DNA of 64,000 bases from contig JAFURZ010000013.1 of the NCBI GenBank assembly GCA_017480785.1, forward strand, positions 1 to 64,000, written 5' to 3'. The stretch comes from Bacteroidales bacterium (GTDB lineage: Bacteria > Bacteroidota > Bacteroidia > Bacteroidales > P3). Under the pieces are notes generated by a model. That model was not told where the DNA came from. It was given only the letters and a program-made list of their open reading frames with translations, and ran no database searches. A program made the position numbers and the translations under genes. Below are positions 43,422 through 51,772 of this stretch, piece after piece (positions within the stretch are counted from its first letter, which is position 1; each line of letters opens with the position of its first letter).

Positions 43422-44251
43422 TCTTCATTTTTCAATTTGCTCAGCAACGACTCCTGCTCCGCACGGAACATGTTGTCGACCACATAGACGTGGTCCAGCT
43501 TGTTGAAATCGGTGGCCAGCCGCACCCGCAGTTTGTACATGCCCATTCCCTTGATGGTGTCGGCCTCGACCACATAGCCCACCGGTATCCCTTCGGGGAA
43601 GTCGTTGGCCAGGCCCGAGGTGACAATGGTGTCACCCTCCACAAACTGGTGGGTCGTCGGCACGTCGAGCACCTGCGCATAGCGGAAGTCCTTGCCGTCC
43701 CACACCAGCGAGCCGCTGATGCCCGTACGCTTTACCTTCACACTGTTGCGGCTGTCGCTGTGCAACACCGGCATTACCGTGGCAAAGTTCTCCGTCGTGC
43801 CCACCACCACGCCCACGATGCCGTCGGGCGAGATGACCGCCATGTCGGAGCTCACACCGTGACGGCGGCCTTTGCCTATCATTATGTAGTTATTCTGTCC
43901 GCTCCACGAATTCTTGATGACCGCGGCCTCGGTGTAGTCGTAGCGCTGGCGGTAGACAGTGTCGTTCACGGTGAACATGCTGTCGGTATAGCTGATATAG
44001 CTCTCGGCCAGCCGTTCGCGCAGACGTGCGTTCTCGGCCGCCAGCCGGTCGTTCTCGGCCTTCAGGCCGAAGTAGCCACCCACACTGTGCACCCCCTGAT
44101 ACCATCCGCCCGCAATGCTGTTGGCCCACGACACGATGCGCGACTGCTGGTAGTAGCTCGTACGCACCATCATCACCACCGACGCCACCAGCAACAGCAC
44201 AAAGACCACCACATAGTCGTACTTCTTCAGTATGTCGAACAGCTTATTCAC
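43418..44251 (-). CDS. mreC: Rod shape-determining protein MreC
   Basis: A 277-residue inner-membrane protein: one membrane segment (VVVFVLLLVASVVMMV, about 14-29), a coiled coil (LAAENARLRERLAESY) and the periplasmic MreC beta domain (GVSSDMAVISPDGIVGVVVG, then VEGDTIVTSGLANDFPEGIP). It links MreB filaments to the wall synthases. MreB itself is not in the window. It overlaps the TraB/GumN gene by ATGA. Confidence 0.95.
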   Translation of the reverse strand: MNKLFDILKKYDYVVVFVLLLVASVVMMVRTSYYQQSRIVSWANSIAGGWYQGVHSVGGYFGLKAENDRLAAENARLRERLAESYISYTDSMFTVNDTVYRQRYDYTEAAVIKNSWSGQNNYIMIGKGRRHGVSSDMAVISPDGIVGVVVGTTENFATVMPVLHSDSRNSVKVKRTGISGSLVWDGKDFRYAQVLDVPTTHQFVEGDTIVTSGLANDFPEGIPVGYVVEADTIKGMGMYKLRVRLATDFNKLDHVYVVDNMFRAEQESLLSKLKNEE

Positions 44252-44305
44252 CCTTAAAACCTTTATAACCTATAAAACCTCTTAAACCTTTAAAACCTCT
44301 TAAAC
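44252..44305. repeat. AAACCT-type short tandem repeats, downstream of gmk
   Basis: Irregular units of TTTAAAACCTC and TTAAACC type fill the space between gmk and mreC and run into the 3' end of gmk: its last two codons and stop (GAGGTTTAA on the minus strand) are one repeat unit. A second cluster lies at 44888-44932, on the other side of gmk. Confidence 0.7.
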
Positions 44306-44890
44306 CTCCAAAAAACTCTCTATCACCCGGCGGGTCTCCTGCACGGCACGCTGCAGGTCGTCGTTCACAATGGTCACGTCGAAGAGGGGGGCTTCCTCCA
44401 GTTCCTTGGCGCTGCGGGCCAACCGTTTGCTTATCGACTCCTCGCTGTCGGTGCCGCGACTGCGCAGGCGCTGTTCCAGCACCTCCACGCTGGGCGGCAT
44501 CACAAAGATGCTCAACGCATCGGCCCCGAAGTAGCGCTTGATGTTGCGGCCGCCGTTCACATCCACGTCGAACACCGCCACACGTCCTTCGGCCCACAGC
44601 CGCTCCACCTCGCTCTTCAGTGTCCCGTAGCAGGTGCCCTCGTACACCTCCTCCCACTCCAGGAAGTCGCCCGCCGCCACGCGCGCCTTGAATTCGTCGG
44701 CACTCAGGTAGTAGTAGTCCTTGCCGTCCACCTCGCCCACCCGCGGGGCGCGCGAAGTGGCCGAGATACTGAAGGCCAAGTCGGCCGGATTGAACCGCTC
44801 CGTGGGGGCTCCGGCCATCAGCTCTTTGATGATGGTCGTCTTGCCGCATCCCGAGGGAGCCGAGAAAAGTATTGCCTTGCCCATAGTCAT
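44300..44890 (-). CDS. gmk: Guanylate kinase
   Basis: A 196-residue enzyme that phosphorylates GMP to GDP with ATP. The P-loop is SAPSGCGKTTI (about 10-20); the GMP site is visible in FSISATSRAPRVGEVDGKDY; then FLEWEEVYEGTCYGT follows. The start may be ATG 44890 or 44884. Clusters of AAACCT repeats flank the gene on both sides and supply its stop codon. Confidence 0.95.
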   Translation of the reverse strand: MTMGKAILFSAPSGCGKTTIIKELMAGAPTERFNPADLAFSISATSRAPRVGEVDGKDYYYLSADEFKARVAAGDFLEWEEVYEGTCYGTLKSEVERLWAEGRVAVFDVDVNGGRNIKRYFGADALSIFVMPPSVEVLEQRLRSRGTDSEESISKRLARSAKELEEAPLFDVTIVNDDLQRAVQETRRVIESFLEV

Positions 44891-44932
44891 AACCTTTAGA
44901 ACCTCTTAAACCTTTAAAACCTCTTTAACCTC
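44888..44932. repeat. AAACCT-type short tandem repeats, upstream of gmk
   Basis: AACCTTTAGAACCTC, TTAAACC and TTTAAAACCTC units fill the space between gmk and the preceding gene; similar to 44252-44305. Confidence 0.7.
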
Positions 44933-45868
44933 TCAGAACTTCTTGTCGAACACCTTGTAGAACTCCTGCACCGTGGCGGAGGCGTCGTCCCACTTCTGCT
45001 GTGCCGCCACCCCACGCACATACTCCATCGCCTCGTCGCGCGAGGCCATGGCGTTGAGGCTCATAATAAAGTCGTTGTAGGCCTTCATGTTGTTGTGGAA
45101 GAGCTCGCTCATAAAGCTGAACTTGTCGTTGATGTTGATTACCGTGCGCAGGTCATCCACCTTGCGCTCGAGGCTCGAGGTCTGGGGACGGTCGGCGACG
45201 AGCGACTCACCCAGCGTGCGCTGTGCCGGCTGACCCAGGTAGTCCAGCAGCGAAACCTGGCCGACAGAGTCGCCACTGGCAGCCTCACCCCCGTCCTCTC
45301 TCCGATTGGAGAGGGGTGTAGATACCTCTTGCTTCCCACTCCCCTCTCCAACCGGAGAGGGGTCGGGGGTGAGGCTGTCAATAATCACCTCGTCGAAGAG
45401 GAGGGCGTTGTCGTTCTGCTCCAGCTCCTCCATCGGCGGCATCGGCTCAGGAGTAGGCTCGGGGAGAGCCTCACCCCCGTCCCCTCTCCGATTGGAGAGG
45501 GGGGTGGAGACCTCTTGCTCCTTACTCCCCTCTCCAATCGGAGAGGGGTCGGGGGTGAGGCTGTCCTGCTCGGGCTGCATGGCTGCGATAGTCAGCACCT
45601 TGGCCATATCGTCAGCCTCTCCCCCGGCAGCCTCACCCTCACCCCCTATCCGATTGGAGAGGGGAGTAAACACCCCTTGCATTTCACTCCCTTCTCCAAC
45701 CGGAGAAGGGCCGGGGATGAGGCTGTTAGCCACCTCATAGAGGCTCCGCAGGTTCTCCAGCAGCAGGTCGATATCGATTCTGTGCGGCGACGCACTCTGC
45801 ACTACACGATTGGCCACGGCACACAGGCGCTGCATGCCCTCCGTCAACTCTTTCACATGGTTTTTCAT
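44933..45868 (-). CDS. Unknown conserved protein carrying three in-frame palindromic elements
   Basis: A 311-residue cytoplasmic protein. The N-terminus (MKNHVKELTEGMQRLCAVAN) and C-terminus (KVDDLRTVININDKFSFMSE, then NNMKAYNDFIMSLNAMASRD) look helical and conserved; I do not recognise the family but the C-terminal part has the look of a common Bacteroidales hypothetical. About 96 residues in the middle are three inserts of about 32 residues each (49-80, 103-134, 165-196) of the form SLTPDPSPIGEG, variable, then STPLSNRRGDGGEA, encoded by 92-bp palindromic elements. The remaining linker is acidic and Pro-rich, so the inserts probably sit in a disordered region. It lies upstream of gmk. Confidence 0.8.
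   Translation of the reverse strand: MKNHVKELTEGMQRLCAVANRVVQSASPHRIDIDLLLENLRSLYEVANSLIPGPSPVGEGSEMQGVFTPLSNRIGGEGEAAGGEADDMAKVLTIAAMQPEQDSLTPDPSPIGEGSKEQEVSTPLSNRRGDGGEALPEPTPEPMPPMEELEQNDNALLFDEVIIDSLTPDPSPVGEGSGKQEVSTPLSNRREDGGEAASGDSVGQVSLLDYLGQPAQRTLGESLVADRPQTSSLERKVDDLRTVININDKFSFMSELFHNNMKAYNDFIMSLNAMASRDEAMEYVRGVAAQQKWDDASATVQEFYKVFDKKF
45283..45374. repeat. 92-bp palindromic element, copy A
   Basis: CCTCACCCCCG at one end and CGGGGGTGAGG at the other, with inner hairpins built on CTCTCCGATTGGAGAG and CTCTCCAACCGGAGAG. It is translated in frame on the minus strand. Confidence 0.93.
45469..45560. repeat. 92-bp palindromic element, copy B
   Basis: Same ends and same inner hairpins as copy A, with about 10 differences mostly in the middle loop. 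It begins 186 bp from copy A, a multiple of three, and shares the same reading frame. Confidence 0.93.
45631..45722. repeat. 92-bp palindromic element, copy C
   Basis: The most diverged of the three: CCTCACCCTCACCCCC at one end and GGGGATGAGG at the other. The hairpin cores ATCCGATTGGA and TCCAACCGGA remain. It begins 162 bp from copy B, in the same reading frame. Confidence 0.9.
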
Positions 45869-46045
45869 ACCTGTATTTTATTATATTTCTTTGACAAACA
45901 AACCATTATCCTATCAAGCACAATAGGATTCCGAATGTAAAAATACAAAATAATAGTGTGCCTACCCCCATTCGCCCGGAAAAGTTTTCAAACACGTCCC
46001 GTTGAAAACGGGGTCAACGCTCTGTGTTCCACCAGTGTTACGTTG

Positions 46046-46087
46046 CTGTTCTTTTAGTTTTGTAAAAGAACAGTAAAAAAACAGCAA
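46046..46087. repeat. GTTCT/AGAAC-type hairpin with alternative pairing
   Basis: An 11-bp perfect stem (46046-46056 with 46063-46073), loop GTTTTG. The TTGCTGTT at its left edge can instead pair with AACAGCAA at 46080-46087. Related in sequence to the inverted repeat at 642-692. Confidence 0.55.
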
Positions 46088-46145
46088 GGGAACAGGAGGA
46101 CTTCGCACCGCCTTCTGGCAGTTCATTTTCAGACCTTTCGATGGT

Positions 46146-46171
46146 TGTTCTTCGGTCTTTCCCGAAGAACA
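46146..46171. repeat. GTTCT/AGAAC-type hairpin
   Basis: GTTCTTCGG and CCGAAGAAC pair around TCTTTC, followed by tandem AGCCGAAGAAC. The third member of the putative GTTCT/AGAAC family in the window. Confidence 0.5.
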
Positions 46172-46334
46172 GCCGAAGAACAGCCGAAGAGGAGTCTTTG
46201 AAATACCGGTTGCGTCCGCCATATGTTAAATAATGTTAAGCGTGAGCCAAACGGGGTGACTTCTCCGTCTGTATGACAACAAAAGAAGGCGGAAATGCAT
46301 CTATAAGACATCGAACAATAAAACATATTTATTT

Positions 46335-49300
46335 ATGAAGACGAAACACACATTACTCTTTGTCGTTGCCTTGTTGCCGCTGCTGGCACAGGGTCAGTAT
46401 CTTCAGAACTATACGGCCACGTCCGAACAGGGCGAGTGGCAGAGCATCGCCGCGACGGGCACCCTGCTGGCGTCGGTCACGGGCGACTACGGCAACCAGA
46501 CGCTGGCCTTGCCGTTCGATTTCCAGTTCGGCCAGTCGGACTATCCGCAGGGCACCACCATCACGGTGCGTGCCGACGGCTTTGTGGTGATGCGCGGTTC
46601 GAGCGGCAACCACAACGCCATCAACTACTGGAGCCAGTCGTCCTCCAGCATCATCAGCCCTTTCATGCTCTTCGACGGACAGATGCCAGCCGGCACGTCG
46701 GGCTGCTGGTGGCAGCTGACGGAGGATGACGACGGCAACCAGATGTTGGTCATCGAGTGGCAGCATGTACAGCACTATCCGGCATACCCCATTTCCTCGA
46801 CCGAGGCCTCGCAGGACAACTTCAACTACCAGCTGCGGTTGCATTCCAATGGCGACATCAGCGCCGTGTACGGTGCGATGCACAACGGGGTTACGACCGA
46901 CACGCTCTTCAACTTTATCCTTGTCGACGGGGCCACCACGTGGCAGAACGAGTATAGCCCCGGCTATTTTGCGACCGAAGTGGACCATGTGGCTTTGCGC
47001 GGCACGTGGGACTCGTTGATTGTATCCACGTTGCAACCCGCTTATCGTTCAGGCAACAACTGGGTGATCACTCCCAGTCTCAACCTAGCCGGTGTGCCCG
47101 ACAGCGGCACGGTAGTCACCTGGCACCGGCCCTTGCCGCCCTGCCCGCGGCCCACATCCATCGCCGTCACGGCCGTAGCTCATGACACGGCCCTCCTCAG
47201 TTGGGTTCCCAACGAGGTGGACGGCTCCTTCGTGCGCATACAATATGACACGGTCAATTTCACCCCAGGCGGCACGGGGCATAACCTGCAGCTCTACGGG
47301 GGCGACACGATGCACCTCACCGGCCTCGTGCCCAACCATCATTACTGGCTCTACATGCGCTCGGACTGCGGCGAGGACAGCAGCGAGTGGTTCGGCGTGC
47401 AGTTCACCACACCCTGCGCCCCGCTCTCGCACAGCGAGCTGCCGCTCAGCGAGGACTTCGAGTCACTGCCCCCCGACGGCTACACGTCGCTCTGGGGCGG
47501 ATGCAGCGGCACCACAGTGTATGTGAAGGATATGGCCGTCTTTGAGGGACGCCCCAACCAGGCCCTGCGAGGCGACAATAGTGGTTGGTTCCACCTGCCG
47601 CCGGTCGACAGCGTGCGCACCACCGTGCTGCGCTTCAAGGGCCATGGCCCCTTCAGCGGTTCCAGCCGTGTCACCCTGCAGGTGGGTGTCATGGACGACC
47701 CCTTCGACATCAACTCGCTGCAGGTGCTCCAGACTTTCACCGTCAACCAGAATGCATGGGAGGAGTACACCGTGCCCATGGCCACCTACACCGGCACGGG
47801 CAACACGGTGGCCCTGAAGTGGACGGCCTTCAATTGGTTCTTCCTCGACGACATCGTGCTCGAGGTCTACGACGGGTGCCTTCCGGTGGAGTCGGTGGAT
47901 GCCATCGAGATAGGCCAGCATTCGGCCCTCATAGGCTGGAGTAACTATGTGCCGACCGACAGCAACCGCGTGGTGTGGTACCCCGCAGGACAGGCGTGGC
48001 TGGCCGACAGCGTGACCACTGCAGCCGACAGCGTCCTGCTCACGGGCCTCGACGCCGCGACCGACTATGTGGTCGGCGTGCGTGCCCTCTGCAGCGACAG
48101 CAGTGCCAGCGAGCCGGTCACCACCACCTTCCGCACCCGCTGCGCTGTGCCGCTGCCCCTCTACGAGGACTTCGACGCCATCATGGCGCTACCCGACTGC
48201 TGGAATGCTACTTCGATAGCGACGGTTCCCTCCACGGGCAGTTACACGCCTGCCGTGCCCGAGCTGATAGGTCAGGGGGAGAACCACGTCGTGAAGTTCT
48301 CCTCGCAGTACAACAATTACTACAATTATGAGCGGGGCATCCTGCTGCTGCCTTTTGTCGACACTGTTGTCAACCGGCTGAGGCTCACCTTCGACTACCG
48401 CGTGGAGCGCTTCCCGCAGCTGATGAGCTTGATGGTGGGTGTCATCCCGGGCGACGACGACATCGAGCATTTCATCCCTGTGGCCACCATCGAGCCGACC
48501 GACACGCTGTGGCACACCTACACCGTAGAGACCGGTGCCGTGCCGATTGCCGAGGGGCGGCTGGTGCTAATGCAGCACAGCACGGCGAGCCACGAGTATG
48601 TGCAAGGCTACTGGCGCGACCTGGGCTACGTGGACAATGTGTTCCTCGAGGTGCTGCCCTCCTGCGACCGGCCAGCGGCCGTGTGGGTGACCCACATCAC
48701 CGCGACCACAGCCGAGGTGCACTGGCTTGAGAACAACGGACTGGGCACCTATGTCGTCAACTACAACGGCGCGGACCACCTTGTCAGCGGCGACAGCACC
48801 CTGCTGCTCACGGGGCTCACCCCGGCCAACTACTACACGGTAGGGGTCAGCCGCCTGTGCGAGGGCATGTACACCAACTACCGGACCGCCTCGTTCACCA
48901 CGGCCTGCCAGCCCATCGACCAACTGCCGTGGCACGAGGACTTCGAGATGTGGACGGTCGGCCAGATTGACTACTGCTGGCTGCGCTACCAAGACCCGCA
49001 CGAGGGGTCGGAGGTCAAGACCATCGGCTCCAACTACTACACCACCACCGACATGGGCAGCCGCATGCTGCAGATGGAGGCAGCCAACTACGCTTTCGAC
49101 GAGCAACCCTACGACGCGCTGGCCGTCCTGCCCGAGATAGGGGTGGGACTGGAAGGCATGGCCATCGGACTCCGCGTGGCCAGCCTCTTCAGCCAACCCG
49201 CCAACCTGCTCCTGGAGCTGGGCTTGATGGATGACGGCGGCGACAGCACCAGCTTCCATCCCATCGACACCATTCCCGTCGCCAGCACGTGGGAGTACTA

Positions 49301-51740
49301 TGAACACGCCTTCGCCCCGGCGGACAGCGGACGCCTGGCCTTGCGGCTGAAGGCCGTCAGCAGCGGTGGACGCCTGATGATTGACGATATGGGTATCTTC
49401 CCCGCCACGGGTTGCCTGCGGCCCTCGGCACTGACGGTCGACACCGTGACCCAGCATACGGCCCGCCTCGTCGTGAGCGACACCGCAGCCGTCGGGAGCT
49501 ACCGCTACTACTGGCGTCCCTACGCCTCGCATGCCGATGCCGTCGACTCGGTCGACGCCACGGGCGACACCATGACCCTCACCAACCTCACCCCCGGCAC
49601 ATACTATGTGGCCAGCGTCGCGGCACGCTGCACCGACAGCACGCTGTCGAACATTGTCTACACCGAGTTCTACACCGACTGCGACACCATCCTCCACGCC
49701 GACCTGCCGCATGTGGAGACCTTCAACAGCGGGTCGCTCAGCCACTGCTGGTCGTTGCTCCCCGCCGGTACTTATGCAATGCTTGACCCGACCTACCGCC
49801 ACGGGACGTCCGGCTACAGTCTCATCCTCGACAACAGCTACAATTCCTCGCCGACGTATGCGGTACTGCCCGTGGTGGATACGCTGGCGGGCCTCGACCT
49901 CACCTTCAAGGTCTATGCCTACACCACCTTCCACCAGCCGGGCATCACCGTCGGCGTGATGTCTGACCCGACCGATACCGCGACCTTCGTCGCCATCGAA
50001 TCCTTCGACGTCAGCACCGGATGGACCGAACATCAGGTGAGTCTGGGGCCCTACAGCACCCTGGGGCACCACATCGCCCTGCGGCCCGACCGCGGTGACA
50101 GCACGAGTTTCGTGACAATCTATGTCGACGACGTGACCCTCAGCGAGTCGCTCCCATGCGAGCGGCCCGACTCGGTCAGGGTCGACAGCATCGGCAGCAA
50201 CTCCGTCGTCCTGACCATTGCCGACGCCGCCGGCAACCGACACTACCTCATCACCGCCACCTCGCCGCAGCACACCACAACCCTTGTGGCCGACTTCGAC
50301 AGCAACGACAACGTCTATCAGGTGGTCTTGACCGGCTTGATGACCGCCACAGAATACACGGTCACCGTCTCCTCGATATGCTACAACGATGCCATCACCT
50401 TCCCTGTGAGCGTCCAGCTGGTCACCGCCTGCGCTCCCCTGCCGCTGCCGTGGCGCCAGGATTTCGAGGCCGAGAGAGTAAACAAGACGCCCCGCTGCTG
50501 GGAGGCCACACAAGGCGTGGGAATCATCACCGGCAGCTCGCTCAGCAGCACACAGGCATTACATACCCGAATCGACGACGGGGAGCAGTGGATGAACCTC
50601 GTCACCCCGGAGCTGGCCTTCGGCGACGACTCTGTACGCATCGTGTTCTACACCATAGCCCAACAGGGATATACCGACAGCAACCACCACTATAATTACC
50701 TCGACACCCGCCTGCAGCTCTACGCCTCGCTGGATGACAGCCTCATCCTGCTCTACGACGACAGCATCGCCTACAGCGACAACTGGCAGCTGGTGAACCT
50801 GCACGCCGCTCCCCTGCCCTACGGTGCCCGGTTGCTGTTCCGTCCGTGGCGCACCACCGGCTGCACCAGTTCCCCGGTGTTGAGCCTGGACGAGCTGAGC
50901 GTGCAGGCTCTGGCACCCGCACCGAATTGCGACAGCATTGCCGACCTCGCCGCCTCCGACATCGGATTCACCAGCGCCACCATCAGCTGGACGCCACAAG
51001 GCAGCGAGCAACACTGGGAACTCTACCTGCGTGGCGACGGCACCAACGTCACGACCATCGTTGACAGCAACAGCGTCACCTTCACCGACCTGGCACACAG
51101 CACCACCTTCATCTGTCTCGTGCGGGCTCTCTGCAACGACACGCTCACGGGGCCGTGGAGCGACACCCTGCGCTTCACCACTGCCGCCTGTGAGCCGGTA
51201 ACAGATATACAGGTGAGCGGCATCACGTCCACCACTGCCACTGTCAGATGGCAGCATGCCGAGGGGCAGAGCCGCTGGCTGCTGAACTACGGCCCCGCCG
51301 ACTTCCCGCAAGGCGAAGGGGTGATGGTGGAAGTCGACAGCGTGGCTTCCATCACCCTCGAAGGGCTGACGCCCGAAACGACGTACGACATCTACGTCCG
51401 CGCACTCTGCGACGAGGGGCACCAGTCGGGATGGAGCCTCCGCACCTCCTTCTCCACTGCCACCACCGGCATCACACTAGTCGCCGACAGTCCACGGCTC
51501 ACCGTCTACCCTAACCCCTGTGGGGAAACAGTAAACATCAAAGCAGATGACGAAAGGTTAATCAGCGCCGTCCTCACCGACATGCAAGGCCGCCGCCAAG
51601 AGGTGCGACTCATCCACAACGGCCCAGGCCTGTACTGGCTGGACTTGAAGGGCTTCCCGCAAGCCACCTATCTGCTCACCCTCACCACCGACAAAGGGGA
51701 ACAAAAAACGGTGCGATTGGTAAAAATAGATGACAATTAA
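46335..51740 (+). CDS. Large T9SS-exported FN3/jelly-roll adhesin-like protein
   Basis: A 1,801-residue protein with a signal peptide (MKTKHTLLFVVALLPLLAQG). After a unique N-terminal domain there are about seven fibronectin III-like domains, starting PCPRPTSIAVTAVAHDTALL and ending with CEPVTDIQVSGITSTTATVR. Between them alternate about five jelly-roll/MAM-like modules, each beginning like CAPLSHSELPLSEDFES. The end is a T9SS type A sorting domain (LTVYPNPCGETVNIKADDE). It is probably a surface protein binding glycans or host matrix. The gene is followed 32 bp later by another T9SS cargo gene with its own -7 element. Confidence 0.88.
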   Translation: MKTKHTLLFVVALLPLLAQGQYLQNYTATSEQGEWQSIAATGTLLASVTGDYGNQTLALPFDFQFGQSDYPQGTTITVRADGFVVMRGSSGNHNAINYWSQSSSSIISPFMLFDGQMPAGTSGCWWQLTEDDDGNQMLVIEWQHVQHYPAYPISSTEASQDNFNYQLRLHSNGDISAVYGAMHNGVTTDTLFNFILVDGATTWQNEYSPGYFATEVDHVALRGTWDSLIVSTLQPAYRSGNNWVITPSLNLAGVPDSGTVVTWHRPLPPCPRPTSIAVTAVAHDTALLSWVPNEVDGSFVRIQYDTVNFTPGGTGHNLQLYGGDTMHLTGLVPNHHYWLYMRSDCGEDSSEWFGVQFTTPCAPLSHSELPLSEDFESLPPDGYTSLWGGCSGTTVYVKDMAVFEGRPNQALRGDNSGWFHLPPVDSVRTTVLRFKGHGPFSGSSRVTLQVGVMDDPFDINSLQVLQTFTVNQNAWEEYTVPMATYTGTGNTVALKWTAFNWFFLDDIVLEVYDGCLPVESVDAIEIGQHSALIGWSNYVPTDSNRVVWYPAGQAWLADSVTTAADSVLLTGLDAATDYVVGVRALCSDSSASEPVTTTFRTRCAVPLPLYEDFDAIMALPDCWNATSIATVPSTGSYTPAVPELIGQGENHVVKFSSQYNNYYNYERGILLLPFVDTVVNRLRLTFDYRVERFPQLMSLMVGVIPGDDDIEHFIPVATIEPTDTLWHTYTVETGAVPIAEGRLVLMQHSTASHEYVQGYWRDLGYVDNVFLEVLPSCDRPAAVWVTHITATTAEVHWLENNGLGTYVVNYNGADHLVSGDSTLLLTGLTPANYYTVGVSRLCEGMYTNYRTASFTTACQPIDQLPWHEDFEMWTVGQIDYCWLRYQDPHEGSEVKTIGSNYYTTTDMGSRMLQMEAANYAFDEQPYDALAVLPEIGVGLEGMAIGLRVASLFSQPANLLLELGLMDDGGDSTSFHPIDTIPVASTWEYYEHAFAPADSGRLALRLKAVSSGGRLMIDDMGIFPATGCLRPSALTVDTVTQHTARLVVSDTAAVGSYRYYWRPYASHADAVDSVDATGDTMTLTNLTPGTYYVASVAARCTDSTLSNIVYTEFYTDCDTILHADLPHVETFNSGSLSHCWSLLPAGTYAMLDPTYRHGTSGYSLILDNSYNSSPTYAVLPVVDTLAGLDLTFKVYAYTTFHQPGITVGVMSDPTDTATFVAIESFDVSTGWTEHQVSLGPYSTLGHHIALRPDRGDSTSFVTIYVDDVTLSESLPCERPDSVRVDSIGSNSVVLTIADAAGNRHYLITATSPQHTTTLVADFDSNDNVYQVVLTGLMTATEYTVTVSSICYNDAITFPVSVQLVTACAPLPLPWRQDFEAERVNKTPRCWEATQGVGIITGSSLSSTQALHTRIDDGEQWMNLVTPELAFGDDSVRIVFYTIAQQGYTDSNHHYNYLDTRLQLYASLDDSLILLYDDSIAYSDNWQLVNLHAAPLPYGARLLFRPWRTTGCTSSPVLSLDELSVQALAPAPNCDSIADLAASDIGFTSATISWTPQGSEQHWELYLRGDGTNVTTIVDSNSVTFTDLAHSTTFICLVRALCNDTLTGPWSDTLRFTTAACEPVTDIQVSGITSTTATVRWQHAEGQSRWLLNYGPADFPQGEGVMVEVDSVASITLEGLTPETTYDIYVRALCDEGHQSGWSLRTSFSTATTGITLVADSPRLTVYPNPCGETVNIKADDERLISAVLTDMQGRRQEVRLIHNGPGLYWLDLKGFPQATYLLTLTTDKGEQKTVRLVKIDDN

Positions 51741-51752
51741 TTAAAAAAAATG

Positions 51753-51760
51753 TATATTTG
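51753..51760 (+). promoter_or_regulatory. -7 element of the T9SS type B cargo gene
   Basis: TATATTTG matches TANNTTTG; no TTTG lies 19 bases upstream. The start site would be about 6 bases before the ATG at 51773, so the mRNA would be almost leaderless. Confidence 0.45.
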
Positions 51761-51772
51761 CATCAGTAAACG

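Larger units (their letters stand above)
45869..46334. other. Gene-free stretch with several hairpins
   Basis: About 466 bp between divergent genes. It holds hairpins at 45984-46009 (GTTTTCAA/TTGAAAAC), 46046-46073 (CTGTTCTTTTA/TAAAAGAACAG, with the alternative partner AACAGCAA at 46080-46087) and 46146-46171 (GTTCTTCGG/CCGAAGAAC, then a direct repeat of AGCCGAAGAAC). No consensus promoter for either flanking gene was found. Confidence 0.7.

Noticed and set aside
45283-45722. CRISPR or ordinary protein repeat interpretation of the 92-bp elements
   Set aside because: The copies are palindromic double hairpins within a coding frame, separated by unrelated coding sequence; this fits neither a CRISPR array nor a typical duplicated protein domain.
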